Shown here piece by piece: positions 18,293-25,763 of a stretch of 64,000 bases of DNA. A program made the position numbers and the translations under genes. The DNA is from Stutzerimonas frequens (GTDB lineage Bacteria; Pseudomonadota; Gammaproteobacteria; Pseudomonadales; Pseudomonadaceae): contig NZ_JAMOHM010000020.1 of NCBI RefSeq assembly GCF_024448335.1, forward strand, positions 1 through 64,000, in the 5' to 3' direction. The notes beneath the pieces were generated by a model that had not been told where the DNA came from, did no database searches, and saw nothing but the letters and a program-made list of their open reading frames with translations. The number at the start of each line of letters is the position of its first letter. Positions within the stretch are counted from its first letter, which is position 1.

Positions 18293-19176
18293 TGGTCGCC
18301 CTCCCGGTACATCTCGACCAGCGTTGCCGGATCGCGCTCCAGGTTGCCCTGGCTGCCGTGCAGGCGCATCAGCTGCGCGGCCAAACCGCTCAAGGGGGTC
18401 GCCGAGCCCTGCTCGCGGGAGAGTTTCACTGCGGTGTCGAGATCCTTGAGCAAGGTGCGCACGTGCCATTTCACCGGCTCGAACTCACTCGCAGCCATCT
18501 GCGGGGCAAGAATCTGCAACGGTCTGGAGTCAGCGAAACCGCCCGCCAGTGCCGGCGCCAGCAGGCTGGCATCGACCCCGGCGCGTTCGGCCAGCGCCAC
18601 CACTTCGGCGATCACCAGGGCATTACAGGCGACGATCATCTGGTTGCAGACCTTGGTCACCTGCCCGGCACCCACCTCACCCATATGGGTCAGACGCTGG
18701 CCCAGGTTCATCAGGATCGGCCGCACCCGTTCGACGTCCTCGGCCCGCCCGCCGGCCATGATCGCCAGCGTGCCGGCTTCCGCGCCGGCGGTGCCACCGG
18801 AGACCGGCGCATCGACCCAGCGCATGCCACTGCGGAATTCCAGCTCGGCGGCCATATCACGGGTCGCAGTGGGCTCCAGGCTGGAATGGTCGACCAGCAG
18901 CTTGCCGGCCTTGCCGCCCTCGGCGATGCCCCCCTTGCCGAACAGCACCTCGCGCACGGCGGCGGTATCGGCCAGGCACAGCAGCACGATGTCGGCCTCG
19001 GCACAGAGCTCGGCGGGGGTCGCGACGGCCCTGGCGCCAAGTTCGATCAGCGGCTGGCACTTGTCGGGCGAGCGGTTCCAGACGACCAGCTGATAACCTG
19101 CGGCGAGCAGGCGGCGACACATCGGCAGGCCCATCAGACCGATACCGGCGAAGGCGAGAGTTGGCAGATCGGACAT
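18289..19176 (-). CDS. glxR: Tartronate semialdehyde reductase (2-hydroxy-3-oxopropionate reductase)
   Basis: NAD(P)H-dependent reductase of the beta-hydroxyacid dehydrogenase family, converting tartronate semialdehyde to D-glycerate. The 295-residue protein has the Rossmann motif AGIGLMGLPMCRRLLAAG at residues 9-26, the substrate-binding DAPVSGGTAGAEAGTL near 120, and the catalytic lysine in GAGQVTKVCNQMI near 168. ATG 19176 is preceded by GGAG at six bases; the frame runs on to 19197 without a better start. It is first in the glxR-hyi pair and divergent from uppP (245 bases). 3-Hydroxyisobutyrate dehydrogenase is a related family; coupling to hyi favours GlxR. Confidence 0.92.
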   Translation of the reverse strand: MSDLPTLAFAGIGLMGLPMCRRLLAAGYQLVVWNRSPDKCQPLIELGARAVATPAELCAEADIVLLCLADTAAVREVLFGKGGIAEGGKAGKLLVDHSSLEPTATRDMAAELEFRSGMRWVDAPVSGGTAGAEAGTLAIMAGGRAEDVERVRPILMNLGQRLTHMGEVGAGQVTKVCNQMIVACNALVIAEVVALAERAGVDASLLAPALAGGFADSRPLQILAPQMAASEFEPVKWHVRTLLKDLDTAVKLSREQGSATPLSGLAAQLMRLHGSQGNLERDPATLVEMYREGDQ

Positions 19177-19421
19177 GGACGTCTCCTTGGCAAACAAGGC
19201 CCTGATTCTAGCGCCGCACCATCGCGAACGGCCATGTGATCCGCCTTCGGTTCACACCGACGAGCCGTACATCGAGACGACCGACGAGCAAATCGCCAAG
19301 CCAACCGGAACGATCCGCCCTCGTGCGCCTCTGAAGGAAGCTCCGAGGCCCGGCCTCATCACGCCACTCAACCACGCGCCCTGCTGCGGCGCGCATTCGA
19401 ACAGATCGCAGGAAGTACGCA

Positions 19422-20234
19422 ATGGAATTAGTTCAGATCATCGTCCTGGCCATCGTGCAGGGGCTTACCGAGTTCTTGCCGGTTTCGAGCTCGGCTCATC
19501 TGATCCTCTTCCCACACCTCGTGGGCTGGGACGACCAGGGACTGGCATTCGACGTGGCGGTGCACCTCGGCACGCTCGCCGCCGTGGTCTGGTATTTCCG
19601 CCAGGAGGTGTTCGGCATGACCCGCGACTGGTTTACCTCGCTCGGACGCCGCGAGCGCGTCGGCGACAGTCGGCTCGCCTGGGCGGTGATTCTCGGCACG
19701 ATTCCGGTGGGCATCGCCGGTCTGCTGTTCAAGGGCTTCATCGAAGTGCACATGCGCTCACCGCTGGTGATCGCCTGGGCCACCATCGGCTTTGGCATAT
19801 TGCTGTGGTGGGCGGATGTGGTCAGCCGGCGCACCGCGCAACCGCGCGACGAACACAGCCTCTCCTGGAAGGACATTCTGCTGATCGGCTGTGCCCAGGC
19901 ACTGGCGCTGATTCCCGGGACCTCGCGCTCGGGTGTGACCATGACCGCCGGCCTGCTGCTCGGCTTGTCGCGCTCGGGCGCGGCGCGCTTCTCCTTTCTG
20001 CTGTCGATTCCGGTGATCGTGCTCGCCAGTGCGCTGAGCACACTGGATCTGGTCGAAGGCGGCGCGCCCGTGGATTGGCCGGCGATGGGGCTGGGCGTGG
20101 TGCTGTCGGCGGTGAGCGCCTATCTGTGCATCCACCTCTTCCTCAAGCTGCTTGAGCGTGTCGGCATGCTGCCATTCGTGATCTACCGACTGATACTCGG
20201 TGTCGTGCTGCTGTTGCTGTTCAGCGCTGTCTGA
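19422..20234 (+). CDS. uppP: Undecaprenyl-diphosphatase UppP (BacA)
   Basis: Integral membrane phosphatase that recycles undecaprenyl pyrophosphate to the lipid carrier used in peptidoglycan and O-antigen synthesis; overexpression gives bacitracin resistance. The 270-residue length fits. The (E/Q)xxxE-type motif QGLTEFLPVSSSAHL (residues 13-27, with Glu17) and the PGTSRSG phosphate-binding motif (165-171, with Arg169) are both present, among seven to eight hydrophobic segments. ATG 19422 follows CAGGAAG. It is a single gene, divergent from glxR. Confidence 0.96.
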   Translation: MELVQIIVLAIVQGLTEFLPVSSSAHLILFPHLVGWDDQGLAFDVAVHLGTLAAVVWYFRQEVFGMTRDWFTSLGRRERVGDSRLAWAVILGTIPVGIAGLLFKGFIEVHMRSPLVIAWATIGFGILLWWADVVSRRTAQPRDEHSLSWKDILLIGCAQALALIPGTSRSGVTMTAGLLLGLSRSGAARFSFLLSIPVIVLASALSTLDLVEGGAPVDWPAMGLGVVLSAVSAYLCIHLFLKLLERVGMLPFVIYRLILGVVLLLLFSAV

Positions 20235-20251
20235 GCAGCCCGCCGCGAATG

Positions 20252-20277
20252 CCCTGCCGCAGTGATCCGCGGCAGGG
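20252..20277. terminator. Hairpin after uppP
   Basis: Perfect 9-bp stem CCCTGCCGC/GCGGCAGGG with an 8-base loop, 18 bases after the uppP stop. There is no T run on either strand, so its strength as a terminator is uncertain. Confidence 0.5.
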
Positions 20278-20293
20278 AGGTCGAGGTTCGGCC

Positions 20294-20491
20294 TCAGGTC
20301 TGGGGCAGGTCGATAAGCAGTGGCCCGAGCAGAACCACGGCCAGACGCGCCTCGACCAGCATCTTCTCGCCAAGCGGTGCATTGCGCGGGGGCACGGTGT
20401 CTGGCGAGCTAGCCTCTATCCGTGCGACCTCCCTGAAGGAATGACCATCCGCCCAGACCATCGTCGTTTTCCGCCGCTTACCGCCTTTCAC
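20294..20491 (-). CDS. Possible small hypothetical protein
   Basis: A 65-codon frame from a GTG at 20491 (VKGGKRRKTTMVWADGHSF), preceded by AAGGGA at eight bases, or from the internal ATG at 20461. Codon use is ordinary for the genome. There is a hydrophobic C-terminal stretch (LAVVLLGPLLIDL). No family is recognised. It is convergent with uppP and could be a real small gene or a chance frame. Confidence 0.35.
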   Translation of the reverse strand: MKGGKRRKTTMVWADGHSFREVARIEASSPDTVPPRNAPLGEKMLVEARLAVVLLGPLLIDLPQT

Positions 20492-20635
20492 ATTCGTATC
20501 CCTTGCCCTGCGCGGGTGGCACTTTGCTGATATTCGGCCACTACAGATTCCTTAGGTATGGCCGCTGAAAAAAGTTCGCCGAGCGAGCCGATTTACTTGC
20601 CTGGCGCCGCGCCAAGGCACGGATGGAGCTTTCCC

Positions 20636-20666
20636 TTGCCGCGATGTGCCGCAGAGGTTCTATAAT
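20636..20666 (+). promoter_or_regulatory. Sigma70-type promoter of the PhnD-like operon
   Basis: A perfect -10 hexamer TATAAT (20661-20666) with an approximate -35 TTGCCG (20636-20641), spaced 19 bases, 39 bases before the first gene. The long spacing suggests a regulated or moderate promoter. Confidence 0.55.
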
Positions 20667-20704
20667 CCGCGCGCTTTTTCCGCTATTGAACCGGAGAACC
20701 CTCA

Positions 20705-21556
20705 ATGCTGAAGCGCTCCCTGGCAGCCGTCGCCGGCCTTGCCCTGTCCCTGTCTATTACGACCACCCATGCCGCTGAAACCCTTCGGGTTTCCGCCATC
20801 CCCGACGAAGCACCGACCGAGCTGATCCGCAAGTTCAAGCCGCTGGGCGAGTATCTGGAGCAGCAACTGGGCATGCCGGTGAAATTCACCCCGGTGTCGG
20901 ATTACGCCGCCGTCGTCGAATCCCTGGCCTCCGATCGCCTCGACCTCGCCTGGCTCGGCGGTTTCACCTTCGTCCAGACCCGCCTGAAGACCGGCGATGC
21001 GATCCCGCTGGTGCAGCGCGAGCAGGACGAGCAGTTCACCAGCAAGTTCATCACCGCCGACCCCGAGGTCAAATCGCTGGCCGACCTGAAGGGAAAGACC
21101 TTCGCGTTCGGCTCGGTGTCCTCCACCTCCGGCAGCCTGATGCCGCGCTACTTCATGCTCAAGGACGGCATCGAGCCGGAGAAGTACTTCAAGCGCATCG
21201 CCTACTCCGGTGCCCATGACGCCACTGCGGCCTGGGTCGAAGCTGGCAAGGCCGACGCCGGCGTGCTCAACGCCTCGGTCTGGGACAAGCTCGTTGCGGC
21301 CGGCAAGGTCGATACCGATAAGGTCCGGGTGATCTCCACCACCCCGCCCTACTACGACTACAACTGGACGGTACGCGGAAACCTCGATCCGGCGCTGGTC
21401 GAAAAGATCAAGGCAGCGTTCCTCGCCCTGGACCCGGCCAACCCGGAGCACAAGGCGATTCTCGACCTGCAGGCCGCCTCGCGCTTCATCGAGACCAAGC
21501 CGGAAAACTACAAAGGCATCGAGGAGGCTGCGCGCGCGGCCGGCCTGCTGAAGTGA
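20705..21556 (+). CDS. PhnD-family ABC transporter substrate-binding protein (putative oxyanion/selenate)
   Basis: Exported binding protein of 283 residues; signal peptide cleaved after THA (about residue 23), mature start AETLRVSAIPDEAPTELIRK. The DLAWLGGFTFV and SVSSTSGSLMPRYFML segments are those of the PhnD/PtxB oxyanion-binding family, where they hold the phosph(on)ate-like ligand. In Pseudomonas, close relatives are annotated as putative selenate-binding proteins; that is annotation lore rather than biochemistry. The absence of C-P lyase, ptxD or phosphatase genes argues against phosphonate or phosphite catabolism. First gene of a four-gene operon, 19 bases before the ATPase. Confidence 0.88.
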   Translation: MLKRSLAAVAGLALSLSITTTHAAETLRVSAIPDEAPTELIRKFKPLGEYLEQQLGMPVKFTPVSDYAAVVESLASDRLDLAWLGGFTFVQTRLKTGDAIPLVQREQDEQFTSKFITADPEVKSLADLKGKTFAFGSVSSTSGSLMPRYFMLKDGIEPEKYFKRIAYSGAHDATAAWVEAGKADAGVLNASVWDKLVAAGKVDTDKVRVISTTPPYYDYNWTVRGNLDPALVEKIKAAFLALDPANPEHKAILDLQAASRFIETKPENYKGIEEAARAAGLLK

Positions 21557-21575
21557 CGCCACGTTCGCGTCGCTC

Positions 21576-22430
21576 ATGAACAGCCTGCAAACCACCCAGA
21601 CGCCGGACCACGCCGCAGCGCACGGCCCGGCGCTGAGGCTTGCCGGTGTCGATCACACGCACGCTGGTGGCCAGCTGGCGCTGCGGGGCATCGACCTGGC
21701 GGTCGCACCCGGCGAGCGCGTTGCTATCATCGGCCCGTCCGGTGCTGGCAAGACCACCCTGCTGCGATTGCTGGCCACGGCGCTCAAGCCTGACGGCGGC
21801 GAAATCGAGCTGCTCGGACAGAGTCCCTGGTCGCTCTCCACCGGGGCTCGCCAGCGCCTGCGCACACGCATTGGCCTGATCCACCAGGCGCCGCCGCTGC
21901 CACCGCGGCAACGGGTCATCACCGCGGTGCTGGCCGGTCGTCTCGGCCAGTGGTCGCTCGCCAAAAGCCTGCTCAGCCTGATCTACCCACTGGATCGCCA
22001 GGGCGCTGCAGACGCACTCGGTCGCCTGGACCTGGCGGACAAGCTGTACATGCGCTGCGATCAGCTCTCCGGCGGTCAGCTGCAGCGCGTCGGTATTGCC
22101 CGCATGCTCTACCAGGGTGCGGACTTGATCCTCGCTGACGAACCCGTTTCGGCTATGGACCCGGTGTTGGCTAGCCACACCCTCGGCCTGCTCAATTGCG
22201 AGGCGCAACGGCGCAACGCCACCCTGCTGGCCAGCCTGCATGCGGTGGAGCTGGCACTGGAGCACTTCCCGCGCGTCATCGGTGTGCGGGACGGGCGCAT
22301 CCTGTTCGACAAATCGGCCACCGAAATCGGCCCGGGCGAACTGGCTGCGCTGTACGCCAACGAGCAGCTCGAACACACGCCGGCACCGGCGCCGGCGCCG
22401 CGCGTGCAGCTGAACATTCCGCGATGCTGA
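21576..22430 (+). CDS. PhnC-type ABC transporter ATP-binding protein
   Basis: Cytoplasmic ATPase of 284 residues that powers the oxyanion importer. Walker A GPSGAGKT is at residues 53-60, the Q-loop in LIHQAPPLPPRQ, the ABC signature LSGGQLQR from 164, Walker B DLILADEPVSAMDP and the H-loop SLHAVE. The C-terminal tail is Pro/Ala-rich (TPAPAPAPRVQ). The stop overlaps the start of the first permease by seven bases. Substrate follows that of the binding protein and is not established. Confidence 0.9.
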   Translation: MNSLQTTQTPDHAAAHGPALRLAGVDHTHAGGQLALRGIDLAVAPGERVAIIGPSGAGKTTLLRLLATALKPDGGEIELLGQSPWSLSTGARQRLRTRIGLIHQAPPLPPRQRVITAVLAGRLGQWSLAKSLLSLIYPLDRQGAADALGRLDLADKLYMRCDQLSGGQLQRVGIARMLYQGADLILADEPVSAMDPVLASHTLGLLNCEAQRRNATLLASLHAVELALEHFPRVIGVRDGRILFDKSATEIGPGELAALYANEQLEHTPAPAPAPRVQLNIPRC

Positions 22431-23257
22431 ACCCCGCGCTCGTTCCTCGCGACCCTGCCGCCACCTCTCGCCTGCTGCTGACACTGCTGGCCGTGGCGCT
22501 GCTGTGGCCGGGCCTGCGGTTGAGCGAGCTGGACCTGGGCGTGCTGTTCGACGGCAGCAACGCCGATACCATGGGCAGCTTCGTTTCGGCCTTCTGGCCG
22601 CCGGAGCATGGCAGCGAATTCCTCGCCCTGCTCTGGCAGGCGACGCTGGAAACCCTGGCCATCGCCACCGCCGGCATGACTCTGGCGCTGGCCATCGCCA
22701 TCCCTTGCGCCCTTCTCGCCACCCGCGCGCTGTCGCTTTCGGCGCTCAGCCGAGGCGGCCGTCCGGCCTGGTGGACCCACGCGCTGCGCTGGCCGGTACG
22801 CGGCCTGCTGATCGTGCTACGCAGCATCCCGGAAATCGTCTGGGCGCTGCTGTTCGTCCGCGCCGTCGGCCTCGGCCCAACGGCCGGCGTGCTGGCCATC
22901 GCCATCACCTACGCCGGCATGCTCGGCAAGGTCTACGCGGAGATCTTCGAATCGGTCGACCCGCTGCCGGCCCGCGCGCTGCTCGGCGGCGGTGCCTCCC
23001 GGCTGCAGGCGTTCTTCTACGGCGTGCTGCCGCAGGCCACTGGAGAGATGCTGTCCTACAGCGTCTACCGCTGGGAATGCGCGATTCGTGCATCGGTGGT
23101 GATGGGCTTCGTCGGCGCCGGCGGCCTGGGTCAGCAGATGGATCTGTCGATGCGCATGTTCGCTGGCGGCGAGGTGGCCAGCATGCTGTTGACCTTCCTC
23201 GCCCTGGTGCTGCTGGCGGACCTGCTCAGCCGGCTGCTGCGCTGGAGGTTCGCATGA
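22424..23257 (+). CDS. PhnE-type ABC transporter permease 1
   Basis: Inner-membrane permease of 277 residues with about six hydrophobic segments and the coupling-loop (EAA-like) motif around GGGASRLQAFFYGVLPQA, followed by YRWECAIRASVVMGFVGAGGLG. The ATG at 22424 overlaps the ATPase stop. Together with the next gene it forms a heterodimeric pore, as in PhnE1/PhnE2 or PtxC-like systems with duplicated permeases. Confidence 0.9.
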   Translation: MLNPALVPRDPAATSRLLLTLLAVALLWPGLRLSELDLGVLFDGSNADTMGSFVSAFWPPEHGSEFLALLWQATLETLAIATAGMTLALAIAIPCALLATRALSLSALSRGGRPAWWTHALRWPVRGLLIVLRSIPEIVWALLFVRAVGLGPTAGVLAIAITYAGMLGKVYAEIFESVDPLPARALLGGGASRLQAFFYGVLPQATGEMLSYSVYRWECAIRASVVMGFVGAGGLGQQMDLSMRMFAGGEVASMLLTFLALVLLADLLSRLLRWRFA

Positions 23258-24021
23258 GGGTGCTGTCGCGCCTGCTCATCCCGCTGGGTCTGCTCGGTGC
23301 CGTGGTGGCAGCATTCGCCTTCCTGCAACTGGACAGCGCCGCGCTGCTCAGCCGCGACGGCCTGACCCAGATGGCTGCCTACGCGTCAGGCTTCATGACC
23401 CCGGATCTATCGGCCAGTCATCTGCGGGCGATCGCTCACGGCACGCTGGAAACCCTGGCCATGTCGGCCATTGGCACCCTGCTCGCCGCGCTGCTCGGCC
23501 TGCTGCTGGCGCTACCGGCGGCCGGGCGCTTCGGTCTGCTCGCGCAAGCGGCGTCGCGGCTGTTGCTCAATGCACTACGGGCGATTCCGGAACTGGTGTG
23601 GGCGGCGCTGATGGTGCTCGCCGCTGGCCTAGGACCCAACGCCGGCACCCTGGCGCTGGCGCTGCACACGGCCGGGGTGTTGGGGCGGCTGTTCGCCGAA
23701 GCGCTGGAAAACACTCCGCCGCCCCCCGCCGACGCCCTGCGCCTGGCCGGTAGCGGCCGCATCGCAGCGTTCTGCTACGGCACCCTGCCCTCGCTCTGGC
23801 CGCAACTGGTGGCCTACACGCTGTATCGCTGGGAAAACAACATCCGCATGGCCAGCGTGCTGGGCTTCGTCGGCGCCGGGGGCCTCGGCCAAATGCTCTA
23901 CATGAGTCTCAGCCTGTTCCAGGAAGCCCAGGCCTCGACAGTTATTCTCGCCATGCTGACGATGGTGCTGGCGGTGGACAGTCTGAGCGCCTGGGCCAGG
24001 CAGCGCTGGGTAAGAGGCTAA
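23254..24021 (+). CDS. PhnE-type ABC transporter permease 2
   Basis: A 255-residue permease paralogous to the preceding one, with the matching loop LAGSGRIAAFCYGTLPS and YRWENNIRMASVLGFVGAGGLG. The ATG at 23254 overlaps the upstream stop by four bases (ATGA). The two permeases have diverged considerably in their N-terminal halves, which suggests fixed heterodimers rather than a recent duplication. Last gene of the importer operon. Confidence 0.9.
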   Translation: MRVLSRLLIPLGLLGAVVAAFAFLQLDSAALLSRDGLTQMAAYASGFMTPDLSASHLRAIAHGTLETLAMSAIGTLLAALLGLLLALPAAGRFGLLAQAASRLLLNALRAIPELVWAALMVLAAGLGPNAGTLALALHTAGVLGRLFAEALENTPPPPADALRLAGSGRIAAFCYGTLPSLWPQLVAYTLYRWENNIRMASVLGFVGAGGLGQMLYMSLSLFQEAQASTVILAMLTMVLAVDSLSAWARQRWVRG

Positions 24022-24039
24022 TCGTCGCGGCCGACTCCG

Positions 24040-24062
24040 TTGACTTTTGTGAACTAATTCAC
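24040..24062 (+). promoter_or_regulatory. Palindrome with -35-like hexamer upstream of CHASE2 gene
   Basis: GTGAACTAATTCAC (24049-24062) is a perfect 5+4+5 inverted repeat. TTGACT (24040-24045) just before it looks like a -35 element; no good -10 was found at 17 bases. The palindrome ends 43 bases before the GTG start of the CHASE2 gene and is a plausible operator for the three-gene module. Confidence 0.45.
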
Positions 24063-24105
24063 CGAACATCCGTGATGTCGTTTTGGAATCATCAAGGATG
24101 ATGAA

Positions 24106-25464
24106 GTGCCGGCCCTACCGCGCCAGTTGTCTACGTTAAGAACCGTATTGGCATTACTGGCAATCCTGCTCGATCCCTTCGGCCTGACTACGGCCACCGA
24201 TGGCGCATCGTCCCGCCTGCTCAACCAATTGCAAGCCAACGCCTACGGCGATGCCGGCGCCAGAGAGCAAATCGCCGTTGTCATCATCGATGACGCTTTT
24301 CTGCGCCAGCGCGAAAGCCATTGGCCACTGCCCTACAGCGAACAGAGCAAGCTTTTCCGCCAGCTCCTGGCCTATCGGCCAGCCGCGGTCATGGTTGACC
24401 TGATGTACAGCTATGACCACTCCCGCGGACGCAACAGCGATAGCAGCCGACTCCTGTCCAACGTGTTCGAACGCTATCGAGCTGCCGGCGTGCCGCTGTA
24501 TCTCGCCAACTCCGGCAGCGCTGAATCCAATGCCCTGCCGATCTTTACCGAAGTCAGCGAGCCGGCACTCGTGAGCTGGAGCGGTTATGAAGATCAGTAT
24601 CCGCTGGCAGCCGAAACCGCGCACGGCTGGATGGACAGTGCGGCCTTCGCGTTGTACCGACGCTACTGCTCAAGCCATGCCTGCCCGCCGCTACCAGCAA
24701 CGGCGCAGCTCGCCGGGGAGCAGCCGCCGATCGCTCTGCAATGGGGCGGTGACCCGGCGCGAGAGCAGCGTCTGGTGAGCGACGTCAGCCAATGTGCTTC
24801 GTCATCCGGACTCTGGAGCAGAATTCTTAGCCAGATTGCTCAGGCAGTGTTCTGGCGCATCAGCGCTCCTGCGGAAGCACGCTGTCCGTATCACCTGACG
24901 ATTACCGCGAGTGCTCTGGCTACGACCGTACCGGAGGAGCGAGCCTTGTTGCGAGAGCTGCTTGGCGATCGCCTGGTTTTGGTCGGTGCCTCGATCAGCT
25001 CCGCCGAGGACCTCACCAGCTCCCCAGTTCACGGCAAGCTGCCGGGCGTTTACGCCCACGCCATGGCGCTGGATAACTTGATCGAGTACGACCAGAAATA
25101 CATCGCCGCACCACCCCAGCTGTTGAATACCGAAATCGATGTCCTGGACCTGCTCGAGTTCTTCTTTGCCCTGATCACTCTCTGGTTTCACTCGGCCCGC
25201 GCAGGACTATCGCCCAAGCATCGCCTGGCGTTCGCGCTCGGCGCGACGCTCTGTCTGCTGCTAATCAGCCTGCTGCTTTATCACTTGCGTGTCTCTCCAG
25301 TGAACATCCTTGGCTTGTTGCTGCTGATTGGCGTGCTATTGCCAGAAGAACCGGAATGCCCCTCCCTCCCCTCGACCAGCACACGAAAGGAGTCATCATG
25401 CGCACACCCCTCACCCTGCTCTGCGCCCTGCTGCTCAGCAGTACCAGCTACGCGGCCGGATTGA
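24106..25464 (+). CDS. CHASE2 domain membrane protein without output domain
   Basis: A 452-residue protein from GTG 24106, preceded by AAGGATG. An N-terminal hydrophobic segment (STLRTVLALLAILLDPFGL) is followed by an extracytoplasmic CHASE2 sensor domain (about residues 40-330): IAVVIIDDAFLRQRESHWPLP at the start of the domain and LVLVGASISSAEDLTSSPVHGKLPG-VYAHAMALDNLI near its end, the family hallmark. Three membrane helices follow (about 346-362, 375-395, 398-415), the usual CHASE2 exit. No kinase, cyclase or GGDEF output is attached. The last 22 or so residues are Ser/Pro/Cys-rich and are encoded out of frame over the start of the next gene (67-base overlap), which is odd. Ligand unknown. 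Confidence 0.82.
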   Translation: MPALPRQLSTLRTVLALLAILLDPFGLTTATDGASSRLLNQLQANAYGDAGAREQIAVVIIDDAFLRQRESHWPLPYSEQSKLFRQLLAYRPAAVMVDLMYSYDHSRGRNSDSSRLLSNVFERYRAAGVPLYLANSGSAESNALPIFTEVSEPALVSWSGYEDQYPLAAETAHGWMDSAAFALYRRYCSSHACPPLPATAQLAGEQPPIALQWGGDPAREQRLVSDVSQCASSSGLWSRILSQIAQAVFWRISAPAEARCPYHLTITASALATTVPEERALLRELLGDRLVLVGASISSAEDLTSSPVHGKLPGVYAHAMALDNLIEYDQKYIAAPPQLLNTEIDVLDLLEFFFALITLWFHSARAGLSPKHRLAFALGATLCLLLISLLLYHLRVSPVNILGLLLLIGVLLPEEPECPSLPSTSTRKESSCAHPSPCSAPCCSAVPATRPD

Positions 25465-25763
25465 CCGTCGAGCAATACACCAACGATCCGATCGCCCTCC
25501 TTGATGCGGAGGGTCGTTTGCTGAAGAAGGTTGCACGCGCCGAGTTACCCGCCACACCACTGGCCGCACAGCAGTGGAATGACGATCTTGAACTGGTGCA
25601 GGTCGAGGTAGCCGGGCAGCTGGTCTGGCTGGACGGTGTGGATGTCCGCCTGAGTCAAGGCAAGACCGTGCCAATGCCGTGTGCAGCGCTACCCAAGGCC
25701 CGCGCAGAAAGCGCAACCAATCTCTCCACCATTGGGTACGGGGCCGGCTGTGCGAAGAACTGA
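25398..25763 (+). CDS. Small exported hypothetical protein of the CHASE2/M48 module
   Basis: A 121-residue protein starting at ATG 25398 with AAAGGAG five bases before it, a stronger site than its neighbours have. A signal peptide (cleavage near SYA/AGL, residue 20) sends it to the periplasm. The mature part has a central segment WLDGVDVRLSQGKTV that could form an SH3-like barrel, and two cysteines (in MPCAA and GAGCAKN) that may form a disulphide. No family is recognised. It overlaps the CHASE2 gene by 67 bases and the M48 gene by 14 bases, so the three are one unit. Confidence 0.75.
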   Translation: MRTPLTLLCALLLSSTSYAAGLTVEQYTNDPIALLDAEGRLLKKVARAELPATPLAAQQWNDDLELVQVEVAGQLVWLDGVDVRLSQGKTVPMPCAALPKARAESATNLSTIGYGAGCAKN

